Source: JBGSQR01 sp964509295 (GTDB lineage: Bacteria > Desulfobacterota > Desulfuromonadia > Geobacterales > Pseudopelobacteraceae). From it: 64,000 nucleotides of DNA. A program made the position numbers and the translations under genes. A model generated the notes under the pieces. The model did not search any database. It was not told where the DNA came from and saw only the letters and a program-made list of their open reading frames with translations. The stretch spans positions 1 through 64,000 of the forward strand of contig CAZDWS010000009.1 in NCBI GenBank assembly GCA_964509295.1, written 5' to 3'. Of the stretch, positions 27,770 through 35,644 are shown piece after piece (the stretch's first letter is position 1; every line of letters starts with the position of its first letter).

Positions 27770-28081
27770 TCAAGAAGCGGAGCTGCGCTCTTTTTCTCTC
27801 TGCATAGCCTCGCGGCCAGCCTCAATGGCAGATGCAAGAATTGATTTCTTTTCCACAATAGTTTCCTTGCTGTCATCTATTGCAGTTTTAATTTTTTCCT
27901 GTGCTTCTTTTGTGTACTCTTTAATCTTATCAACCGCATCCTCCGTGAAATCAGTTATGGTTTCACGCATTTCCGAGCCGGTTTTAGGGGCATAAAGTAA
28001 AGCCAATCCTGCTCCTATAGCTGCTCCGGCAACAAAAGACACAAGAACTGTTCCGGCGGATATCCCTTTTTCATCAGACAT
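27770..28081 (-). CDS. YtxH-domain small membrane protein
   Basis: About 103 residues. An N-terminal glycine-rich transmembrane segment (VLVSFVAGAAIGAGLALLYAPKTGSEMRE) is the YtxH/GvpP signature, followed by a long amphipathic helix rich in Lys/Glu (~40-95). I choose the ATG at 28081 (MSDEKG), nine bases from GGAGG; the ATG two codons upstream would sit only three bases from the SD. YtxH proteins are often stress-linked in Firmicutes, but a molecular role is not established. It follows a DUF948 gene with almost no gap, a pairing common in several phyla. Confidence 0.88.
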   Translation of the reverse strand: MSDEKGISAGTVLVSFVAGAAIGAGLALLYAPKTGSEMRETITDFTEDAVDKIKEYTKEAQEKIKTAIDDSKETIVEKKSILASAIEAGREAMQREKERSSAS

Positions 28082-28083
28082 GG

Positions 28084-28479
28084 TCATTTTCCTCCCCGCA
28101 TATTAAGATAACGTTGAAGCATGTATTTACCAGCTACCTTGGCGCCAGTTGCCCAGACCGAGGTAACACTAAGAACATTTGAGACCGTACCAATTGTACG
28201 GTTGATCGTATTGAGATTGTTTCCAGTTTCACCAAGCGCAGACATAAAACAATTCAAATCATCGGTTTTTTCTGCAACACCCCTGGAAATGGTTTTCATT
28301 TCAGTCAGAACCGCCGTCAACTCCTGTAGAGTTGGCTTAAGTTCCTGTTGAATCATGTCAGTCAAAAGACCTGCTGACAATGCTGTTCTTTTTATGGCAA
28401 GCAATGTAGGTACCAGCGTTAATACAAATATTGCAGTTGATGCCGCAATGACAATCATCGCAAAATCAGTAAATGTCAT
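28084..28479 (-). CDS. DUF948 membrane-anchored protein
   Basis: A 131-residue protein with one N-terminal transmembrane helix (~5-28) and a long coiled-coil-like region (QQELKPTLQELTAVLTEMKTISRGVAEKTDDL, ~44-78). The pattern matches DUF948, which often neighbours YtxH proteins as here. GGAGG precedes the ATG by five bases. Function unknown; the two products may form a membrane-associated pair. Confidence 0.85.
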   Translation of the reverse strand: MTFTDFAMIVIAASTAIFVLTLVPTLLAIKRTALSAGLLTDMIQQELKPTLQELTAVLTEMKTISRGVAEKTDDLNCFMSALGETGNNLNTINRTIGTVSNVLSVTSVWATGAKVAGKYMLQRYLNMRGGK

Positions 28480-28639
28480 TTATACCTCCAGTTGATCAAT
28501 CACTCCCGAAAAAGGAGTCAATTGAGTATAAATCAAATCCTGAATAATTCAATTGAATTAATCCATGAAGATGCCAGATACAAGGGGCAAAAACTTACAA
28601 CTATCAAAGAGACTAAAACGGCTTCAAGCACTTTAAATA

Positions 28640-29593
28640 TCAGTAGGTTTTACCAAGCAACTTTACAATCACCTCTTCTGCAGCCGTATATGGGTCTTTT
28701 GAATGATCACCCATGCCGTCCACAACCTTGTCGAGAGTTCCATCAAGATCCATAAAAGCCATGACGTTTTTAATCAGGCTGTCACGAAGGATATCCAGGA
28801 AATGCACCTCGTTTCGCTTTCGAAGAAATTCATTGATCATATCGCCTGAAAACAGAAAATCGCGATGCGTCATAATTTCATCCACCAGCTCCTCAATACC
28901 TGCTCCTCTTTGGGCAACAGTTTTCATGACCTTTGGATTCCAGCGGCCATCATCACAGGGATCCCGCATTTCAAGCATAAACTCGAGCTCTCTGGCGGTG
29001 CGATCTGCACCATCACGATCAGCCTTGTTGACTACAAATACATCGCCAATCTCCAGAATACCGGCCTTGATAGCCTGTATATCGTCCCCCATACCAGGAA
29101 CCATAACAACACAGGTAGTATGGGCTGTTTTAACGATATCCACCTCATCCTGACCAACACCGACTGTTTCAATGATGACGATATCCATGCCAATGGCATC
29201 CATGACAAGTGCGACATCGGCTGTTGATCTCGAAAGACCTCCCAGGGCACCACGTGTTGCCAGGCTGCGGATAAAGACACCCTCATCAGTAGCATGACGA
29301 TTCATGCGGATTCTGTCGCCAAGAATTGCACCACCGGTAAAAGGACTTGTCGGGTCAATAGCAACAACACCGACCTTTTTACCTCGACTGCGAAAAGAGG
29401 CTGTCAACTGGTCAACCAGAGTTGATTTGCCGGCTCCCGGAGGACCGGTTATACCAATGATGTAAGCTTTACCAGTATGGATGTAGAGCTTTTTCAGCTC
29501 TGTAATCGCTTCCGGCATATTGTCATCAATATCACGCATCAGCATCGCTGCTGATCGTACATCGCCTGTAAGAACCATATCTGCAAGTGACAT
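28640..29593 (-). CDS. meaB: Methylmalonyl-CoA mutase-associated GTPase MeaB
   Basis: G3E-type GTPase (ArgK/MeaB) that gates delivery of adenosylcobalamin to methylmalonyl-CoA mutase and protects the holoenzyme. The P-loop is IGITGPPGAGKSTLVDQL (~47-64). Switch residues lie in DPTSPFTGGAILGDRIRM (~85-102), Walker-B-like IIETVGVGQDEVDI (~135) and base specificity NKAD (~190). Length 317 is normal. AGGA lies eight bases before the ATG. The mutase B12-binding subunit gene lies just upstream on the same strand but with a terminator between, so they are separately transcribed. Confidence 0.95.
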   Translation of the reverse strand: MSLADMVLTGDVRSAAMLMRDIDDNMPEAITELKKLYIHTGKAYIIGITGPPGAGKSTLVDQLTASFRSRGKKVGVVAIDPTSPFTGGAILGDRIRMNRHATDEGVFIRSLATRGALGGLSRSTADVALVMDAIGMDIVIIETVGVGQDEVDIVKTAHTTCVVMVPGMGDDIQAIKAGILEIGDVFVVNKADRDGADRTARELEFMLEMRDPCDDGRWNPKVMKTVAQRGAGIEELVDEIMTHRDFLFSGDMINEFLRKRNEVHFLDILRDSLIKNVMAFMDLDGTLDKVVDGMGDHSKDPYTAAEEVIVKLLGKTY

Positions 29594-29785
29594 AGAATTG
29601 TTCCTGTTCGTTTTTAGGATATAAAGCCAATGAGGTTACAAGCCGAACTCGATCAAAAAGGTAGAGGGCAAAAATCACAGATATACAACAGGAAGGCATC
29701 AGAAGGTGTTTCGATTATCGGCCCGATGTCTTCGCGAAGTGTGAATAGCACCCGGAAGATCGAATAGGACTATATATGCTGTCGA

Positions 29786-29830
29786 AAAAAAAGAAACCGG
29801 ATCGGGCACTTAAGACCCGACCCGGTTTCA
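29786..29830 (-). terminator. Intrinsic terminator after the B12-binding subunit gene
   Basis: Arms AAACCGG-ATCGGG (29794-29806) and CCCGA-CCCGGTTT (29816-29828) form a near-perfect stem (one bulge). On the minus strand it runs into TTTCTTTTTTTTT. It ends the 29871-30272 gene before meaB. Confidence 0.9.
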
Positions 29831-29870
29831 TTTTAATAATATAATTTTGGCAGTATTACTGCCTATCAGA

Positions 29871-30272
29871 TTAAGCTCTGGTAGTAATTGTTGAGGATAC
29901 CCATTTAACGATATCTTCTGTTGAAGTTCCTGGAGTAAAGACTTCGCTGATACCAGCAGCCTTGAGGCCTGGGATATCGTCTTCAGGGATAACTCCGCCA
30001 CCGAAAACTTTGATTCCGGTTGCGCCTTTTTCTTTCAGCAGCTGTGTTACACGTGGAAGAAGTGTGTTATGTGCACCGGAAAGAATGGACAGACCAACAC
30101 AGTCAACATCTTCCTGAATTGCAGCAGCAACAATCTGCTCAGGAGTCTGGTGAAGGCCGGTATAGATTACTTCGAAACCAGCATCACGGAAAGCACGAGC
30201 AACAATCTTAGCACCACGATCATGTCCGTCAAGTCCTGGCTTACCAACAAGTACGCGTAATTTTCTTGCCAT
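29871..30272 (-). CDS. Cobalamin-binding subunit of methylmalonyl-CoA mutase
   Basis: A 133-residue B12-binding module equivalent to the C-terminal domain of methylmalonyl-CoA mutase. The start RVLVGKPGLDGHDRGAKIVARAFRDAG holds the DxHxxG lower-ligand histidine (DGHDRG). GLSILSGAHNTLLPRVTQLLKEKG and VFGGGVIPEDDIPGLKAAGISEVFTPGT complete the Rossmann-like fold. AAGGAG precedes the ATG. As an isolated subunit it must work with a separately encoded catalytic subunit, which is not in the window. Neighbours meaB and cobO fit. Related mutases (ethylmalonyl or isobutyryl type) cannot be excluded. Confidence 0.93.
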   Translation of the reverse strand: MARKLRVLVGKPGLDGHDRGAKIVARAFRDAGFEVIYTGLHQTPEQIVAAAIQEDVDCVGLSILSGAHNTLLPRVTQLLKEKGATGIKVFGGGVIPEDDIPGLKAAGISEVFTPGTSTEDIVKWVSSTITTRA

Positions 30273-30306
30273 TGAAATCTCCTTTTTTCATAAAAAAATA
30301 ATTTAC

Positions 30307-30327
30307 TGCATGATTGCATCTAATGCA
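30307..30327. promoter_or_regulatory. Three TGCAT/ATGCA half-sites at 8-bp spacing upstream of the B12-binding subunit gene
   Basis: TGCAT occurs at 30307 and 30315 and its complement ATGCA at 30323, all within 21 bases and about 35-55 bases before the start codon. The last two form an inverted repeat with a CTA spacer. Position between a possible promoter (TTGATT-16-TATTCG on the minus strand) and the gene would suit an operator. This is a pattern call only. Confidence 0.3.
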
Positions 30328-30399
30328 CCGAATAGACGCTTATTACACCAAATCAAGCACTGCTTACTTATTAACAAAAAATTCTATTCAACCAGCCAG

Positions 30400-30924
30400 C
30401 TACATTTCTATTCCGGTACGGGCTGGCACTCCCGCCTTGTAATAATGTTTTATTTCACACATTTCTGTTACAAGATCAGCCGCTTCAATCACCTTATCAG
30501 AAACATTACGACCGGTCAGAACAAGTTCAACTTTTTCGGGTCTGATATGAATCAACTCAAGTACCTGCTCAACATCTATCAAACCAAAACCGACTGCGCC
30601 ATTTATCTCATCAAGCACTATCAAATCATAATCGCCTGACAAAAGTATTTCTTTGGCCTGCTCAAACGCTTGCTGAGCAACTCGCCGATCTTCACTTATA
30701 TCCTTGACATTAACCCAGCCTGGCCGGCCGGTATTTACTATGGTCAACAAAGGAGCCAGCTTTTCAGCAATCAGGTGTTCGCCGTAAGGCCCACCACCCT
30801 TTATGAACTGAAAAAAACAGACTCTTAACCCCCTACCAACAGCTCGCAACGCCAAACCAAGTGCAGCAGTTGTCTTTCCCTTGCCGTTGCCGGTATATAC
30901 CTGCACACAACCACGTTCCAGCAC
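30400..30924 (-). CDS. cobO: Cob(I)yrinic acid a,c-diamide adenosyltransferase
   Basis: ATP:corrinoid adenosyltransferase of the CobA/CobO/BtuR type, which makes the cobalt-carbon bond of adenosylcobalamin. The P-loop VYTGNGKGKTTAALGLALRAVGRG is at residues ~10-33, with VCFFQFIKGG next, LIVLDEINGAVGFGL (Walker B, ~96) and LVLTGRNV (~125). The start is the GTG at 30924, six bases after GGGGAG; an earlier in-frame GTG twelve codons upstream has no SD. Length 174 matches the family. It supplies the cofactor used by the adjacent mutase genes and by the cbi genes upstream. Confidence 0.94.
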   Translation of the reverse strand: MLERGCVQVYTGNGKGKTTAALGLALRAVGRGLRVCFFQFIKGGGPYGEHLIAEKLAPLLTIVNTGRPGWVNVKDISEDRRVAQQAFEQAKEILLSGDYDLIVLDEINGAVGFGLIDVEQVLELIHIRPEKVELVLTGRNVSDKVIEAADLVTEMCEIKHYYKAGVPARTGIEM

Positions 30925-31098
30925 TTGAAACTCCCCTAGATGCAACACTTGATTTACCACTATTATTATCTAACAAAAGGAACGACGGGCACTATAACAA
31001 TTCTACCCGGAAGGGTCAAGAAAAGTTTTGATGTAGCCTGGAGTCAGTAAGCGGTGCTCTCAATATAAATTTTGACCTAAAAAATATTATTTTTTTGG

Positions 31099-31126
31099 TT
31101 GACAAATACTGCCGTTGGTTTAAGAT
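31099..31126 (+). promoter_or_regulatory. Sigma-70 type promoter for the short leader transcript
   Basis: A perfect TTGACA (31099-31104) is separated by 16 bases from TAAGAT (31121-31126). Predicted transcription start is near 31133, about 40 bases before a well-formed SD and 20-codon ORF. It is the clearest promoter in the window. Confidence 0.8.
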
Positions 31127-31175
31127 AAAAACAGTCCTATTTGTTTTTACATCACGTTGAAAGGAGACCCTGAAT

Positions 31176-31238
31176 ATGTGGATTGAAAGATTTAGAATTC
31201 GTCCGGTGTCCCACTGCAAAGAGGGTTGCCCTAGTTAG
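31176..31238 (+). CDS. Predicted 20-residue leader peptide
   Basis: The sequence is MWIERFRIRPVSHCKEGCPS followed by TAG. A strong SD (AAAGGAG) ends nine bases before the ATG, behind a consensus promoter and ahead of an intrinsic terminator. It has no family that I recognise. It carries three Arg, one Trp, one His and two Cys as CxxxC. The last third of the frame is also part of a predicted RNA fold, so ribosome passage would compete with folding. It may be a regulatory leader peptide or a true small protein. Confidence 0.55.
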   Translation: MWIERFRIRPVSHCKEGCPS

Positions 31239-31268
31239 CCCGTCGCTTTATTGCGATGGGCGTACACC
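31205..31268 (+). ncRNA. Predicted three-helix structured RNA element
   Basis: GGTGT (31205-31209) pairs with ACACC (31264-31268) and encloses two hairpins. One is AGGG-TTG-CCCT (31222-31232). The other has a 9-bp arm GCCCGTCGC (31238-31246) pairing with GCGATGGGC (31253-31261) with one G-U pair. An unpaired A-rich segment ACTGCAAAG lies between. The element overlaps the end of the small ORF and directly precedes the terminator. I cannot match it to any riboswitch consensus known to me. The fold was read by eye, without energy calculation. Confidence 0.45.
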
Positions 31269-31269
31269 T

Positions 31270-31304
31270 AAAAAGCCCCGGTCTTCGGATTCGGGGCTTT
31301 TTTT
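31270..31304 (+). terminator. Intrinsic terminator ending the leader transcript
   Basis: AAAAAGCCCCG (31270-31280) pairs with CGGGGCTTTTT (31292-31302), followed by further T residues. It ends 64 bases before the thioesterase start, so it either ends a small independent RNA of about 170 nt or acts as an attenuator for the thioesterase gene. Confidence 0.9.
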
Positions 31305-31368
31305 ATACCATTTCTCTTATTTTTTATGTAATTAAGTAGTTATATTTAATTACAGGAGGATCCGTTTA

Positions 31369-32115
31369 ATGACCCAGGCATTCGAAAAATCATTTACGGT
31401 CCGATATCATGAACTTGACTTCAACGGCAGCCTGAAGCCACTCGCCCTGCTACACTGCTTACAAGACGCTGCCGGGCTTCACGCTGCCCAGCTTGGTGTT
31501 TCCGTTAAAGACCTGCATGAGCAGGGTCTTACCTGGGTCCTTTCGCGACTACACTTAAAAGCAGAAAGTTACCAGCGCGCAGAAGAATCAATTTTGATCA
31601 GAACCTGGCCATCCACCAGACAAGGGCTTTTTACATGCAGGGAATTTGAAGTGATTGATCCATCTGGAGCAATCACAGCCAGAGCAACTACATCATGGGC
31701 GGCAGTTAAACTAGCAACACGCCGGCCGGTTAAGCTGGATCAATATCTACCACTCTATCCAATGCTTTCCACCCGTGCTATTGAAACTGATTTTGAAAGT
31801 TTGCCGGATTTTCCAAAGCAGAACCCTTGCAGTGAAATCCTGTTTCGCGTCCTTCGTACCGACCTGGATATCAACCAGCATGTAAATAATGTCATCTACA
31901 TGTCCTGGGCCCTGGAAACAGTACCAGACAATGTTGCATCAGGAACCCTGATTGAACTGGAAGCCTCCTTCCGTGCGGAGGCGCTTTACGGAGAATATGT
32001 TACGTCACGTTGTTCAATCATCGAATCGGGAGATATCACCTGTTGTTTGCATCAGATCTGCAGTAAGACTGATGAGAGGGAACTTGTTCGTCTGCGCACC
32101 CGCTGGAAAAAATAA
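31369..32115 (+). CDS. Acyl-ACP thioesterase-like double hotdog protein
   Basis: Hydrolyses acyl-thioesters, probably acyl-ACP, releasing fatty acids. It has two tandem hotdog domains in 248 residues. The first begins FTVRYHELDFNGSLKPLALLHCLQDAA with LTWVLSRLHLKAESY (~47-62). The second has FRVLRTDLDINQHVNNVIYMSWALETVP (~158-185), matching the Asn/His catalytic region of plant-type FatA-like thioesterases. GGAGG lies nine bases before the ATG. It lies downstream of the leader RNA and 26 bases before a HIT-family gene, likely one transcript. Confidence 0.88.
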   Translation: MTQAFEKSFTVRYHELDFNGSLKPLALLHCLQDAAGLHAAQLGVSVKDLHEQGLTWVLSRLHLKAESYQRAEESILIRTWPSTRQGLFTCREFEVIDPSGAITARATTSWAAVKLATRRPVKLDQYLPLYPMLSTRAIETDFESLPDFPKQNPCSEILFRVLRTDLDINQHVNNVIYMSWALETVPDNVASGTLIELEASFRAEALYGEYVTSRCSIIESGDITCCLHQICSKTDERELVRLRTRWKK

Positions 32116-32141
32116 ATCCGTGACTGAGGACGCTGAATAAA

Positions 32142-32561
32142 ATGCAAAATGCACACAACTGCATAATGTGTCAAAAATGGGAACAGGACAACGACCTACA
32201 AATAGTTGAACTGACACATTCATATGTCGTACTCAATCGAGATCAGTTCTTCCCCGGCTATACACTGCTTTTCACAAAAGACCATGTTACGGAACTTTTC
32301 CATCTGGACAAAACGGTTCGGTCAGAATTGACTGAAGAAATCAGCCGTATTGCCGAGTCTCTTTACAACGTTTTTCAACCAAACAAAATTAACTACGAGC
32401 TACTGGGGAATATGGTGCCGCACATGCACTGGCATATTGTTCCCAGATTTTCTTCCGATCCACTCTGGCCACGCCCTATTTGGTCAGAACCGCACACGGA
32501 GCTCCAACTAACCAGAGAAGAATACACACAACGCATTTCAATGATTCGAAAGGCTATTTAA
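32142..32561 (+). CDS. HIT-family nucleotide hydrolase/transferase
   Basis: A 139-residue histidine-triad protein. The N-terminal CIMCQKWEQ has a CxxC pair, and the catalytic HMHWHIVPRF is at about residues 92-101. A conserved YELLGNMVPH precedes the triad. Diadenosine tetraphosphate hydrolase activity is common for this subtype but is not provable here. The stop overlaps the next ATG (TAATG), so it is translationally coupled to the M16 gene downstream. Confidence 0.92.
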   Translation: MQNAHNCIMCQKWEQDNDLQIVELTHSYVVLNRDQFFPGYTLLFTKDHVTELFHLDKTVRSELTEEISRIAESLYNVFQPNKINYELLGNMVPHMHWHIVPRFSSDPLWPRPIWSEPHTELQLTREEYTQRISMIRKAI

Positions 32562-33856
32562 TGATCAAATCTTTTTTACATACCCTCGACAATGGCTTGC
32601 GTGTTGTCTGCGTAGAGATGCCGCACCTACATTCAGCAGAATTGGCCATCTACCTCAAGGTCGGCGGAAGAAATGATCCCCCGGGTAAAGAAGGACTATC
32701 TCATTTCCTGGAGCATATCCTTTTTCGTGGAACAGATGATTTTGCATCTTCCCTTGAGATCGAAAAAGCTTTTGAAACAATCGGCGGCATGCCGAATGCC
32801 TCAACCGATGCCGAGTCAACCAGTTTCTACTCACGAATACATCCTGATTTTATTCGACGGGGCATGGAAATATTTGCCTCAATGTTGATGCGCCCCAAAC
32901 TGGAAGGAATTGAAATTGAAAAACGAATCATCACAGAAGAAGCTCGTGAGGATTTCAACGAACAGGGTGTAGAAATAAATACGGACACAATCGCCAGCCG
33001 CATGCTTTGGCCAAAACACCCACTCGGCATGCCAACTATTGGCAGCCTGGAAAGCATCGCCTGCATAAACCGTGAGGATCTTGAAAAACATTTATCAACT
33101 CACTACATCCCATTGAGTGCTGTAGTAGTTGTTGCGGGACCGGTTCAGAGTGACAGCGTATTTAAAGAGGCTGCTGCTGTTTTCGGAAACTGGCTGGGCG
33201 AAAAGCCAAAACCTCTGAATCTTGCAACCAGACAAAAGACTAGGCCTCAAATTAAATTTGTACGAGACTCGGACAGTCAGATGGCCCTGCAGATCGCATT
33301 TCTGGCACTACGACGAGGTGATTCTCGTTTTATGGGTCTACGTCTGTTAAGGCGACTGCTGGCCGGTGGCGGCAGCTCCAGACTTCACCTGAGGTTGCGT
33401 GAAAAACTCGGGATTGTATATTCCGTTGAAGCAGCCCTCGGTGCCTACGACGAAACCGGCTGTATCTCCATTGACCTCTCAACATCACCGGATACGCTTA
33501 ACCAGGCTATCGACGTCACACTTGAAGAGATACTGCGTGTCTGCAAAGAACCGATTCCTCAAGATGAACTGGACCGGGTCAAACAGGCCTACATCTTTGA
33601 TCTGGAGTTCAGCCGGGATTCAGCCTATGAAATGGGGGGGCGCTACGGATGGGGCGAACTGATGGACGTTGTCCGCAGCATTGAGGCGGATCAGGATGAA
33701 GCCAGAAGCATAACCGCAATAGAAATCATGGAGACGGCGCGCCTGGTATTTGCACCGGAAAACCTGCGTTTGGTTGCTGTCGGGCCATGGAAGGATAAAA
33801 TGAAAAAGCAGACACAAGCGCTGGTACAGCAGTTTAGCGGTAATTATCCGGAATAA
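32561..33856 (+). CDS. M16-family zinc peptidase (processing-peptidase type), leaderless
   Basis: A 431-residue M16B-type peptidase with no signal peptide, unlike the two paralogues at 8.8-11.7 kb. Zinc motif HFLEH is in KEGLSHFLEHILFRGT (~45-60). The zinc-ligand Glu region ITEEAREDFNEQGVEI lies ~75 residues later. The C-lobe motif GGGSSRLHLRLREKLGIVYSVEA is at ~270-292. The start at 32561 is fixed by the TAATG overlap with the HIT gene; a longer frame would begin inside it. Similar to mitochondrial processing peptidase beta/PqqL-type cytosolic proteins. Substrate unknown. Confidence 0.92.
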   Translation: MIKSFLHTLDNGLRVVCVEMPHLHSAELAIYLKVGGRNDPPGKEGLSHFLEHILFRGTDDFASSLEIEKAFETIGGMPNASTDAESTSFYSRIHPDFIRRGMEIFASMLMRPKLEGIEIEKRIITEEAREDFNEQGVEINTDTIASRMLWPKHPLGMPTIGSLESIACINREDLEKHLSTHYIPLSAVVVVAGPVQSDSVFKEAAAVFGNWLGEKPKPLNLATRQKTRPQIKFVRDSDSQMALQIAFLALRRGDSRFMGLRLLRRLLAGGGSSRLHLRLREKLGIVYSVEAALGAYDETGCISIDLSTSPDTLNQAIDVTLEEILRVCKEPIPQDELDRVKQAYIFDLEFSRDSAYEMGGRYGWGELMDVVRSIEADQDEARSITAIEIMETARLVFAPENLRLVAVGPWKDKMKKQTQALVQQFSGNYPE

Positions 33857-33979
33857 TATTGTAAAATTTCACTCACATTAGTATCAACTCTTATTTTTAT
33901 GAATTAGCGGGTCAATCAACCACTGATGATAATATTTTGTTTCAACAATACCTCCGACAATTTGAAAAACACATAACAA

Positions 33980-35230
33980 CTACACCAATGTATCCACTGA
34001 TCCAAAAGGCGACTCAGCATACCCATCAATAGCATTTGCTGTCAAATCCATAGACTGTCCTGAAGCATCTTTGCCGTAGAAAGTAAAAACCAGATGCTTG
34101 GGATCAATTATCGCATCACTGGTACTATTCTGAGTAAGGCGGAATTTTACAATCGCTTCTCCTTTTGTTACATCATAATTCACTGACACTGGCATGGGAG
34201 TAATTTTTACGTCTTTGCTGGACACGGGAATTGTATAATTGTAAAAACCAGACTTTGTACTCATCCCTCGAGAAATAGACCAGTTAGCTACATTGGTAAC
34301 AGACTCATAATCCATGTCTTTACTGAATTGAATTACTGTAGACACCTCCTTTGAACTACCTGGGGTAACAAAAGAAGAATCCAGAACCCAAAGCTGAGTA
34401 TTTGGACCAAGTCCAGAATTAAAAGTATTTAGACTGCTCTCCGTATCAATACCAATTATTTGAGGCTTGGTAATTGCAGACAGTTGTGAAGCGAGAGAAG
34501 AATCTGAGCTGTTTAATATTTCCTGTTGTTCCTTTACTCCTTCAGTATAATTTAGCCCGTTGTATGCAACACCTAGCTCATAGTTTGCAGAAGGAAAATC
34601 CGGTTTCAGCTGAACAGAAATTTGCAATGCCTCTGCAGCGTCAAGGTAGTTTCCCTGGGCATTATAGACTGCCCCCAGAGCATAATATACGTTACCATCA
34701 TTAGGTGACAGCTCCTTCGTCTTTAAAAGCTGAGTCAGCGACTCGCTGAGTCTTCCCTGAGAAAGATACTGCTGACCTAATGTATATGAAGGAACCGGAT
34801 CTCGTGGGGACAGCTTGGCTGCGGCCTTGAATTGCTGTTCTGCCTGATCATATTTTTTTGCTTGTAAATAGGCGTTTCCAAGACTGAGCGTAGCTGCCTC
34901 CAAAGTCGGGGCATTAGACGATGTATCCTTAGTGGACTGATTTGCCTGAATACGAACAAGCTGCTTATATGCCTTGATAGCCTCATCGGTTTTGTCCTGT
35001 GAAAGGTATATTTTACCCAGGTAATTGTAGGCAGTCGTATTACTCGGGTCGAGCGCAGCAGCCTGCTTAAATGAAGTAATCGCCTTGTCGTAATTTCCGT
35101 CACTCATTGCTGAAGATGCTGCAGAAATGGCATACTGTGCATATTGTGCACGGCTTGACTGGCCACTCTGATTAGCCGCTCTGAGGCCCAATGTGTCAGA
35201 AGTACTGGTGCTAAGCCAATCGCTACTCAT
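33980..35230 (-). CDS. TPR-repeat protein with a beta-rich C-terminal domain, unknown function
   Basis: 416 residues with no signal peptide. About six TPR units occupy residues ~35-235 (for example DGNYDKAITSFKQAAALDPSNTTAYNYLGKIY-type units). A Ser/Thr-rich C-terminal half (~235-416) of beta character ends NAIDGYAESPFGSVDTLV. The N-terminus (MSSDWLSTSTSDTLGLRAANQ) is polar and Ser/Thr-rich. The ATG at 35230 has GGAGC seven bases upstream; an upstream start is not needed. It shares with the next two genes the absence of a Sec signal and a polar N-terminus. Function not recognised. Confidence 0.8.
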   Translation of the reverse strand: MSSDWLSTSTSDTLGLRAANQSGQSSRAQYAQYAISAASSAMSDGNYDKAITSFKQAAALDPSNTTAYNYLGKIYLSQDKTDEAIKAYKQLVRIQANQSTKDTSSNAPTLEAATLSLGNAYLQAKKYDQAEQQFKAAAKLSPRDPVPSYTLGQQYLSQGRLSESLTQLLKTKELSPNDGNVYYALGAVYNAQGNYLDAAEALQISVQLKPDFPSANYELGVAYNGLNYTEGVKEQQEILNSSDSSLASQLSAITKPQIIGIDTESSLNTFNSGLGPNTQLWVLDSSFVTPGSSKEVSTVIQFSKDMDYESVTNVANWSISRGMSTKSGFYNYTIPVSSKDVKITPMPVSVNYDVTKGEAIVKFRLTQNSTSDAIIDPKHLVFTFYGKDASGQSMDLTANAIDGYAESPFGSVDTLV

Positions 35231-35339
35231 CTTAGTTGCTCCATGATTTACTACACGATTCAAAAAAAACACTCGCACCATAAAATCTACGAGTGTCATA
35301 GGCTCAGAAAGATATAATCATAAATGAATCTGTCTTAGC

Positions 35340-35588
35340 TTACAGAGTCAAGTCCTCAGCACCCGACTTTGATTCAAACAGGTAATTAGCTGCCATTGCT
35401 TCGCGTATATAAGCAATCATATCTTCAAGTGACTCAAAAGCTTCAATTGCTTCAGGGTTTTCCTCAAGAATCTGCCTTGCCAATTCCTCAGGTATAAAAT
35501 CTACACATTTATTATAGAGAGTTCCTGAACGGTCGCCCATTTCTTCACCAGCATCAGTATTATCGACATGTGTATTTTCTTTATCCAC
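35340..35588 (-). CDS. Small acidic protein, unknown function
   Basis: An 82-residue acidic protein (many Glu/Asp). The hydrophobic helix-forming middle is FIPEELARQILEENPEAIEAFESLEDMIAYIREAM. It starts with GTG, with GAGGA about four bases upstream. No domain is recognised. It lies between the TPR and EF-hand genes with the same orientation and gaps of 109 and 56 bases, so it is probably cotranscribed. A chaperone-like role for one of the neighbours is possible from size and acidity but is only a guess. Confidence 0.68.
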   Translation of the reverse strand: MDKENTHVDNTDAGEEMGDRSGTLYNKCVDFIPEELARQILEENPEAIEAFESLEDMIAYIREAMAANYLFESKSGAEDLTL

Positions 35589-35644
35589 AGTATCCTCGGG
35601 CAGATCAGCTTATTTTTCTCTAAAGCAATTGTGTATCAAACACC

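Noticed and set aside
30925..31098. Search for a cobalamin riboswitch before cobO
   Set aside because: No B12-box-like sequence or matching multi-helix layout was seen; the same holds for cbiF and the mutase subunit leaders.
31016..31219. Minus-strand 67-codon frame across the leader RNA region
   Set aside because: It is opposite a consensus promoter, SD and terminator on the plus strand and has no SD of its own.
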